DNA from: Deltaproteobacteria bacterium | GTDB lineage: Bacteria; Desulfobacterota; DSM-4660; Desulfatiglandales; B25-G16 | Direction of reading: 5' to 3' | Assembly: GCA_020355145.1 (NCBI GenBank) | Contig: CP070660.1 | Location: 288,917-294,140 of the forward strand | DNA: 5,224 bases | Part shown: positions 1 through 5,224 of the stretch, in pieces | Layout: the number at the start of each line of letters is the position of its first letter | Numbering within the stretch: position 1 is the first letter of the stretch | The notes under the pieces: model-generated | Databases searched by the model: none | Told to the model about the DNA's origin: nothing | What the model saw: only the letters and a program-made list of their open reading frames with translations | Position numbers and translations under genes: made by a program

Positions 1-101
1 AGCGCGTTGCCGATTTGGCAACTGACATTGCCGAGGAGGTAATATATATGAGAAAAGGCAAGATAATCCGCCACCGCACGGAGGATCTTAAATCACGTTG
101 A
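1..101 (+). CDS. phoU: PhoU-type phosphate-transport regulator, C-terminal fragment (5' end outside window)
   Basis: Frame 3 of the plus strand is open from the window edge to a TGA at 99-101 and gives 32 residues. They begin RVADLATDIAEEVIYMRKGK, continue IIRHR and end in a short basic tail. This matches the C-terminal signature of PhoU, where R(I/V)AD.ATNIAE(D/E)VI(Y/F)...G..IRH closes the second three-helix repeat. The E/D residues and the RVAD motif belong to the metal-binding helical bundle of the family. PhoU is a cytoplasmic negative regulator acting between the PstSCAB phosphate transporter and the PhoR/PhoB two-component system. It is commonly the last gene of a pst-phoU operon, so pst genes may lie to the left; that is inference. 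The gene converges on the minus-strand gene ending at 113, with only 11 bases (102-112) between the stops and no recognisable terminator hairpin there. Confidence 0.85.
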   Translation, partial: RVADLATDIAEEVIYMRKGKIIRHRTEDLKSR

Positions 102-112
102 CTAAGACTCCC

Positions 113-1843
113 CTAATTCCATTGCTTTCCCTGAATCAACTCTATGAGCATATCTCTTTGAAGGCTTTGAGTCTCTTCCCATCGGTGCCGGATGGATTGG
201 GGAATGGTAATCTGAGAGTATCCAGGCCGGAACAGACAGGTTTCGGGTTCTTCATCCCAGTTGTATCTATTGGTGCTGTCCAGATCGAAAGGGCTTCCTC
301 TAAAGCCTCCAGTCAACTTAGATATGCGAGAGAAGATGTGGCGATCCCTCACTCCCACGCAGTTGGGGAGGGCATTTGGGCTAATACACCTGATAATGCT
401 AGGGGGAATTGTATTTTGATACCACAAGCCGGTTGAGGCAAGGTATGCACCTCCCTTGATTAGGTTTAAGGAATTAAGCTGGTAGGGATTTTTTATGAGC
501 CCATAGGCAGAGTCTCTCTCCACCCTGATGCCCATTTCCTCTAATTCCTGCAAAAAGATAAGCAACCTTTCCAGATACGCTATAAAAAGGAAGAACTCAT
601 CGCGCTCCAGTTCCATGTTATCAGCGATGTTGGCAACGAGATCAAAGACCTGCTGGGAAATGGGAGGAATAGGATAGAGTTCAAAGAGGGCCTTAAGGTT
701 AAATAGCTCTAATTTTTCCATGAATTTGGGGAGGATGGTATAGGCCCTTGCCGGTCGAGAGACTTTGCCTAGTCCCTTTAAAACAACAAGTGCCGGCACC
801 CTGTCAACCGTAATCATGCGCATGGCATCAATAGCCTGGGCCTCAGTTTTGGAAATGGCCTGGGTGAGTTCTGTATCCACCTTTTGAGATATGTAGCTTT
901 TTCGAAATTCCTGCATAACCCTATAGACTTGACGATAGATGAACCATGCCAAAGGCCTCTCAAAAGAAAGATCGGGATCTCTACCGATTTCATAGTGAAT
1001 AACCCTCAGGATATCCTCATTGTTAAAGCGGAGCACAAGAAAACGCGCTACCTGGATTGCCTCCCCCTTTTTTCTTTCTTTAAGATACTCAATAAAGCGC
1101 CTGATCAAATTGGAAAAGTTGTCCCTCCATTCCCCCCTTCGCCTTAGCTGGTTGTAGGAAACCCCAAACCATCTCATGCTGATCAGATTTTTTTCATGGA
1201 CGCCCACATGTAGCTCAAGAAATTTTCGATAGATCTTTTGAAAGGCAGTCAGGCTTTGAAAAAGGACCTGTTTTTCCGCTTCCTTTAGGTCCATGGCGCA
1301 TGAGATGAAGATAAAAAGTGCCTCACTTTCATAGTTATTGATTAAGACCTCACAGGCATGAGTCTTGATTACATGACTGAAGATCTTATTCTGGTCTACA
1401 ATAATCCCTAGGATCGGTTTGATTATCGTCAAGAATTCCGGTGTCCTAAGCTTGCAGAGGTTTAGTAGTTCAAGGAGTAATTGTGGAGAGACCCGCCTTC
1501 TCTGTTTCCCTGAAATTTCCGTCAAGATTCTTGCGATACAGGTATCCAGAAAGATAGGGGGGTGAGTAAGGGAAGGGCTGAGAAAGATATCATGTAATTT
1601 TTGAATTACCTTCAGGTCATAAGGTTTCTTTGGGAAGATAATATCTACCAAATCCTGCTTCCGGTCCTTATCCTTTAGGGTGGGTTTTACTGTCTCCCAT
1701 TCTTTCTCAAGGCCTGTATAAATCGATGCAATGTCCAGGTAAGGTGACTTTTTAGATGAGAATAGAAAGTCCAGGGAATGGGTCTGAACCCCTTTGATTT
1801 GGAAGAGGATAAATTGGTGGATATCTTCTAAGCTGCAAGGCAT
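113..1843 (-). CDS. Uncharacterised 576-residue protein, second gene of the GlmS-like operon
   Basis: I do not recognise a family. The ATG start at 1841-1843 is supported by a strong Shine-Dalgarno (AAGGGAGGA) 7 bases upstream; the gene stops with TAG at 113-115. No signal peptide or clear membrane segment is visible, so it is probably cytoplasmic. Residues about 60-430 are rich in Leu, Ile, Phe and charged residues in helical-looking spacing (for example around 120-150, 190-215, 265-285 and 415-435), suggesting an all-alpha, possibly solenoid-like body. A basic patch RRRGEWR lies near 234-240. A glycine-rich turn, VVLKGLGKVSRPAR, lies near 353-366. The last 120 residues (about 455-576) differ: they are richer in Gly, Asn, Pro, Trp and Cys (Cys486, Cys495, Cys536) and look like a separate beta-containing or irregular domain. 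It lies 19 bases downstream of the GlmS-like gene in the same direction, so co-expression and a shared process are likely. The function is unknown. Confidence 0.85.
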   Translation of the reverse strand: MPCSLEDIHQFILFQIKGVQTHSLDFLFSSKKSPYLDIASIYTGLEKEWETVKPTLKDKDRKQDLVDIIFPKKPYDLKVIQKLHDIFLSPSLTHPPIFLDTCIARILTEISGKQRRRVSPQLLLELLNLCKLRTPEFLTIIKPILGIIVDQNKIFSHVIKTHACEVLINNYESEALFIFISCAMDLKEAEKQVLFQSLTAFQKIYRKFLELHVGVHEKNLISMRWFGVSYNQLRRRGEWRDNFSNLIRRFIEYLKERKKGEAIQVARFLVLRFNNEDILRVIHYEIGRDPDLSFERPLAWFIYRQVYRVMQEFRKSYISQKVDTELTQAISKTEAQAIDAMRMITVDRVPALVVLKGLGKVSRPARAYTILPKFMEKLELFNLKALFELYPIPPISQQVFDLVANIADNMELERDEFFLFIAYLERLLIFLQELEEMGIRVERDSAYGLIKNPYQLNSLNLIKGGAYLASTGLWYQNTIPPSIIRCISPNALPNCVGVRDRHIFSRISKLTGGFRGSPFDLDSTNRYNWDEEPETCLFRPGYSQITIPQSIRHRWEETQSLQRDMLIELIQGKQWN

Positions 1844-1850
1844 AAACGCT

Positions 1851-1859
1851 TCCTCCCTT
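1851..1859 (-). promoter_or_regulatory. Shine-Dalgarno site for the 576-residue protein
   Basis: On the minus strand this reads AAGGGAGGA, followed by 7 bases (AGCGTTT) and the ATG at 1843. It sits wholly inside the 19-base gap after the TAA of the GlmS-like gene (1863-1865). It fixes the start of the downstream gene and indicates independent ribosome loading within a two-gene operon. Confidence 0.8.
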
Positions 1860-1862
1860 AAT

Positions 1863-4800
1863 TTACAATCTGCCGGTGGAGGATATGATAAACTCAGCTA
1901 TCTTTTCTGCAGAATTGCCAAAAAGTTCCTCAACGTCGAGCAAGTTTATATAGTCATCTTGCCAGGATAAGTCTGTCTCTTCAACAATATTTTTGATGTG
2001 ATTAAATCTGTCACCCAGGGCCTTTACCTTTTTTGGCAGATCCATTTCTTTCTTAAGGCCAACATTGAGAAGCAGGAGATGGTCAATGCTGGGACCTTTT
2101 TTCATTATAGGTATGACAAGGATACTTCTGTTATCACTCTTTCCTTTTCCAATAAAGACATTTCCGGCCTTAACAATGATATTCTTCGTTCCCTTAAGCT
2201 TGTTATCGGTCTCCACTCGGGAGATAAGTTTAGAAGAACTCCCTTGTTTCTTCACCAGTTCAATCCTTGAATCTTCAACTGGCTCCCCGGTATAAGTGAG
2301 GTCCCTGATTTTATAAAGGGTCTGGCCTTTTATTTCAGAGATGACCTCCTGAAGATTTTTCAAGACAAGGACATTCTTATTGGTAAGATTGCTTACATCA
2401 AACCCGTTTTTCTTCAGGGTGTCAAACAGTAAACCCTGAATCGGTTCCCATATCCTGCTTGTTCCCACTGTAACTGTTTTTGCCTGATGCCTTATTGCAT
2501 CTATCGGTCTGGCCATATCGTTTATGGCCTCTCCTATACAGCGAAAGAAGATATCAAACATATTGGGGGCTGTCCCGCTGATGCCAAAATCGAGCTCAAA
2601 GTCGGACATGGGAAGCCGTCCGGAGAGATATTTTAACAGGAGTGTCAGATCAGAGGCGGCCTTTAGTTCCATGGCCGTGGTATATCGTCTCTCCTCCAAT
2701 CTCTTTTTGAAGTCTATGGAAAATCTGGCGGTTTTCTCTTGAAAGGTCTTATCAAGTATTGTCTGGTATATATCCAGACCTTTTTTAAGGGAGGTAGAAA
2801 TATATCCACTGATCTCCTCCCTGAAATCGAAGAGAAAACGGGATTCTTTATCTATCGCCTTGGCTGCATGATAACCCCAGAGATGACCTGCCAGGGTTGT
2901 CAAGATAGGGGAGAACCGCTCCTCTATCTCCGGCACATAAATTAATGAATCTGCATAGGGTTTAAATCTTTCCTCACCCTCAGTGGCGATTACAATGGTA
3001 GTGGCCTGATGGGCCTTGAATATGGCTGTATCCTTGATGATATCACTTATGACATCACCCTTATTGCCAGCCGCACAGACAAGAATGAGAGGTTCTGAAG
3101 ATAGGTCAATGTGTTTTTTATCCTCGACTACGTCTGAAGAAATGGTCTTATAGCAGAGCTCACTCAATTTTATCCTGATCTCGTCTGCAGATATCTTGTT
3201 GTAGCCACTACCAACAACCGCCCAGTATTTTTTTGTAGGTGCAAATCTATGAGCGGATTTTGCGATTTTCCCTTCCCTTGCCAGGACCTTTTTCATCAGG
3301 GAGGGAATTATCATAAGTCGTTGGAGCTCCCCGAGGATAAAATCATCGTCCCTCCTTTTCGTTAATTGTGCCAATTTTAGACCCAGTATACCTCCCGCTG
3401 CAATCTGAGAATAATAGGCCTTGGTGGAGGCCACAGACATCTCGATGTCCCTCCCGGTGCTGGTATACAAGACACCATCCACCTTAAAGGTGATATCTGA
3501 ATCCCGCCGGTTGACAATAGCCATAGTATAGGCACCATGTTCCCTTGCCATATCTATGGCCATATTTGTATCCGTGGTAGTACCGGACTGGGTTATCGCG
3601 ATAATCAAGGTGTCTTTGAGGTCAGGTTTTAGAAGGCCCCCGCTAAACTCCGAGGCCTTGAGGGGAGCAATTCGAATGTCACTGTCAGCAAGGTAATACC
3701 TGAGTAGTTCGGCGCAACCATGGGCTGCAATTCCTGCAGTTCCCTGGCCTATAAGGAAGATTCTCCTTATCCTGTTTAGGGTGAAGACCTCCGCTAAAGC
3801 AGGAGGGATAACCTTATCACCCAAGATTATCAGTGGATACCTTTTTCTATTTTTTTGAATTACCCTCCATCTGTTTTGAACTGTTTTTTCAACCGATCCG
3901 GAAGATTCAGAGACCTCTTTCGAGAAAAAATGGGGAAAATCTTGGCGGTCAATATCCCTTGATGTGATTTCAGTCTGTTTTATAGCGGCTTCAGAAAGTT
4001 GAACGGGGCTCCCATCATAATACATTGCCTTGATCCCCGCAAGTCCACCACTCGAGTTCTGGTCTAAGATAAAAATTTGCCCCTGGCCTTTCCGGTCCGA
4101 TCCAGTAAAAGTCTTTTCACCCTCCATCTTTATATATCTGGAGGTCTCCTCCACGAGACCATAGATCTCCGAGGCAGTGACATAATGTTCTTTGCCCAGT
4201 CCGATAAAAAGTGTCTGTCCGCTACCTCTCTGTGCCAGGAAAATCTTACCCGGGGCAATGTCGGTGTGCATGGCAATGGCATGGGAGCCTTTAAAATCGT
4301 TAACGGCTAATCGGAATGATTCCTCAATATGATGGCCACTATCATAATATTTCTGTATCTGAAGGGGTATGATCTTGGTGTCAGTAGTGATCTCGGGGGG
4401 AATGGAACTTTTTGTCTCTTTTTCGAATTCCTCTTTTAAAATAAGATAGTTATCGATATCCCCATTCAGGCAAACGTGAATAATTCCCTTGCTTTCGTAA
4501 GATTCACGATCTCTATCATCTTGAGTAATGACATTATCAACTGGGTGACAGTTTGGTTCGCTGATTTCCCCGACAGAGGCCCAGCGTGTGTGGGCAATTG
4601 TAGTCTGATAGAGGCTGGGAAGGGCAATCAGAGACTGAAATATCCTATCATCCTGGATTTGTTTTCTTAGGAATTTTACATTGTCGCCTAAGTGCCCAAT
4701 CTGGGCAGCAATCTTGTAGGCAAACATGAGGGAGACCCTGCTCTCACCCATGTGAACTGTAATACCCCTGTTGACAAGGATTTCCTCCTTCTGGCGGGCA

Positions 4801-4982
4801 GAAAATTCATCTAGCAATGACCTTGCTTTTAATGCCCTTTTAAAGTAGAGATAATCCTTTTTCTCTACTATAATAATAACGGAAATACCTGCCGAGTCTC
4901 TCCCCCTTACCTCTAATCGATCCAGGTTATTAAATACGGTATTGATAGTCAGAAGAAGATATGCAAAACAGTCTTTAAATTG
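1863..4982 (-). CDS. Large GlmS-like protein (glutaminase-type domain + two SIS domains + C-terminal extension), 5' truncated
   Basis: The frame is open for 1039 residues from 4982 to TAA at 1863-1865; ordinary GlmS has about 610. Numbering from 4982: RLEVRGRDSAG (about 22-32) and HTRWA (131-135) match GlmS glutaminase motifs, as do LNGDIDNY (172-179) and TDT (200-202). About 60 extra residues separate the first two. SIS1 has GQGT (412-415), TQSGTTTDT (464-472) and VASTKA (517-522), matching the GlmS phosphosugar loops. SIS2 keeps Lys605, Glu608 and His624 at the same spacing as E. coli Lys485, Glu488 and His504. The GlmS-like part ends near 709 after VPEIEERFSP. The usual DxPRNLAKSVTVE end is missing, and about 330 unassigned residues follow, including SGTAPNMFD and HQAKTVTVGTSR. 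By family, GlmS makes glucosamine-6-phosphate from fructose-6-phosphate and glutamine; here a related amino-sugar role is inference. The only standard start, TTG at 4817, would cut off RLEVRGRDSAG. No ATG, GTG or TTG lies between it and the in-frame TAG at 4983-4985, and no MCGI cysteine is present, so the 5' end is broken or missing. Confidence 0.85.
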   Translation of the reverse strand, partial: QFKDCFAYLLLTINTVFNNLDRLEVRGRDSAGISVIIIVEKKDYLYFKRALKARSLLDEFSARQKEEILVNRGITVHMGESRVSLMFAYKIAAQIGHLGDNVKFLRKQIQDDRIFQSLIALPSLYQTTIAHTRWASVGEISEPNCHPVDNVITQDDRDRESYESKGIIHVCLNGDIDNYLILKEEFEKETKSSIPPEITTDTKIIPLQIQKYYDSGHHIEESFRLAVNDFKGSHAIAMHTDIAPGKIFLAQRGSGQTLFIGLGKEHYVTASEIYGLVEETSRYIKMEGEKTFTGSDRKGQGQIFILDQNSSGGLAGIKAMYYDGSPVQLSEAAIKQTEITSRDIDRQDFPHFFSKEVSESSGSVEKTVQNRWRVIQKNRKRYPLIILGDKVIPPALAEVFTLNRIRRIFLIGQGTAGIAAHGCAELLRYYLADSDIRIAPLKASEFSGGLLKPDLKDTLIIAITQSGTTTDTNMAIDMAREHGAYTMAIVNRRDSDITFKVDGVLYTSTGRDIEMSVASTKAYYSQIAAGGILGLKLAQLTKRRDDDFILGELQRLMIIPSLMKKVLAREGKIAKSAHRFAPTKKYWAVVGSGYNKISADEIRIKLSELCYKTISSDVVEDKKHIDLSSEPLILVCAAGNKGDVISDIIKDTAIFKAHQATTIVIATEGEERFKPYADSLIYVPEIEERFSPILTTLAGHLWGYHAAKAIDKESRFLFDFREEISGYISTSLKKGLDIYQTILDKTFQEKTARFSIDFKKRLEERRYTTAMELKAASDLTLLLKYLSGRLPMSDFELDFGISGTAPNMFDIFFRCIGEAINDMARPIDAIRHQAKTVTVGTSRIWEPIQGLLFDTLKKNGFDVSNLTNKNVLVLKNLQEVISEIKGQTLYKIRDLTYTGEPVEDSRIELVKKQGSSSKLISRVETDNKLKGTKNIIVKAGNVFIGKGKSDNRSILVIPIMKKGPSIDHLLLLNVGLKKEMDLPKKVKALGDRFNHIKNIVEETDLSWQDDYINLLDVEELFGNSAEKIAEFIISSTGRL

Positions 4983-5027
4983 CTATTGGAACGGGCCTCT
5001 GATTTCTCGAAAGAAAGGGCATCTCAA
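4983..5027. other. Probable breakpoint between the GlmS-like gene and the Ig-like repeat gene
   Basis: To the left, conserved GlmS-like coding sequence runs up the minus strand and stops at a TAG (4983-4985) without a start codon. To the right, plus-strand Ig-like coding sequence is convincing from about 5028 and also lacks a start. A complete pair of head-to-head genes would need two starts, two ribosome-binding sites and promoters here, and none is visible. The region could be a genomic deletion or inversion scar, or an assembly join. The sequence alone cannot separate these, and the exact junction base is uncertain by several tens of bases. No insertion sequence ends or target duplications are seen. 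Confidence 0.5.
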
Positions 5028-5224
5028 ATCACTACTATTCCGGCAAGTAGGATTGAGAGTGGCGATGATGAAACTGATGGTGATGGCGAATTTGCTTCCA
5101 TTATCCTCATTCCTGAGAGTACTGCTGGCGTCCATACTGTAACCGTTATTGTAGATGGCACTGAAGTTGAGGCTGAGTTTACGGTAGAACCGGAAATAAT
5201 TATTGACCCAACATCAGGGGAAGC
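5028..5224 (+). CDS. Ig-like/IPT-type repeat protein, internal fragment (open at both ends)
   Basis: The plus-strand frame is open from 4917 through the window end, but only the part from about 5028 looks like real protein. In order it shows ITTIPAS, an acidic Asp/Gly/Glu loop (about 5058-5090), then FASIILIPESTAGVHTVTV, IVDGTEVEAEFTVEP and IIIDPTSGEA. This is the end of one beta-sandwich repeat (a strand, a loop of the T.DGEF type, a P.S.AG.HTVTV strand, then A.FTVEP) and the first strand of the next, beginning with DPTSG. Such tandem Ig-like/IPT-type modules occur in secreted or surface proteins of environmental bacteria and archaea. The frame has no ATG or GTG. Two TTG codons (4980, 4986) lie in doubtful sequence without a ribosome-binding site, and no signal peptide is present. 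I therefore take it as a fragment whose N-terminal part is missing. A neighbouring open frame at 4942-5142 has no repeat character and is not used. Confidence 0.65.
   Translation, partial: MTTIPASRIESGDDETDGDGEFASIILIPESTAGVHTVTVIVDGTEVEAEFTVEPEIIIDPTSGE

Noticed and set aside
60..112. Possible terminator between the convergent phoU and 576-residue genes (ATCC...GGAT near 65-86)
   Set aside because: The stem is only four base pairs with a long loop and is not followed by a T-run on either strand.
98..436. 112-residue plus-strand open frame
   Set aside because: It lies antisense to the C-terminal part of the 576-residue gene and has no ribosome-binding site. Its first codons overlap the end of the phoU fragment in another frame. 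It is a shadow.
4815..4817. TTG as the true start of the GlmS-like gene
   Set aside because: The in-frame RLEVRGRDSAG motif upstream (4887-4919) belongs to the glutaminase domain, and no Shine-Dalgarno precedes the TTG.
4989..5030. Imperfect direct repeat, GAA.GGGC.TCT copies 24 bases apart (Glu-Arg-Ala-Ser twice in the plus frame)
   Set aside because: Only 13 of 18 bases match, it occurs twice only, and it lies in the doubtful junction sequence. It is too weak to call a repeat element or recombination site.
4942..5142. 66-residue plus-strand open frame starting with ATT
   Set aside because: It overlaps both the GlmS-like coding sequence and the Ig-like frame, has low-complexity Met/Leu/Arg content and no ribosome-binding site. 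The Ig-like frame in the same region is far more protein-like.

Overview
The window looks bacterial, with G+C in the mid-40s by eye. A PhoU tail, a purine-rich Shine-Dalgarno site and a GlmS-type two-domain protein support this. Arg is often AGA/AGG and Ile often ATA, which would fit an anaerobic or environmental lineage such as Desulfobacterota or Nitrospirota. That placement is a guess: nothing here is lineage-diagnostic, and PhoU and Ig-like repeat proteins also occur in archaea.

Layout, left to right. Bases 1-101 (+) are the last 32 codons of a PhoU-type phosphate regulator. After an 11-base gap, two minus-strand genes converge on it and together fill almost all the rest. The downstream one (113-1843) encodes a 576-residue protein I do not recognise. 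The upstream one (stop at 1863, open to 4982) encodes a very large GlmS-like protein: a glutaminase-type domain with a long insertion, two SIS sugar-phosphate domains, and about 330 extra C-terminal residues. The two are 19 bases apart with a good Shine-Dalgarno between them, so they are almost certainly co-transcribed, right to left. At the right edge (about 5028-5224, +) lies part of an unrelated Ig-like/IPT-type repeat protein that runs out of the window.

The main points are these. (1) The GlmS-like gene is coding well upstream of its first possible start (TTG at 4817). The conserved RLEVRGRDSAG motif sits at 4887-4919, yet the frame meets a stop at 4983 with no start codon and no MCGI-type catalytic cysteine. 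(2) The Ig-like fragment begins abruptly next to that break, head to head, also with no credible start. Two truncated genes abutting within about 50 bases points to a rearrangement or an assembly join near 4983-5030. (3) The GlmS-like protein is not ordinary GlmS. It keeps the SIS Lys/Glu/His set, but the usual C-terminal DxPRNLAKSVTVE tail is absent and replaced by a large unassigned domain, and its operon partner is an uncharacterised protein. The pair could be a little-studied amino-sugar system. The function is inference only.

There is no gene-free stretch over 300 bases. I saw no tRNA, rRNA, CRISPR array, insertion sequence or convincing terminator.
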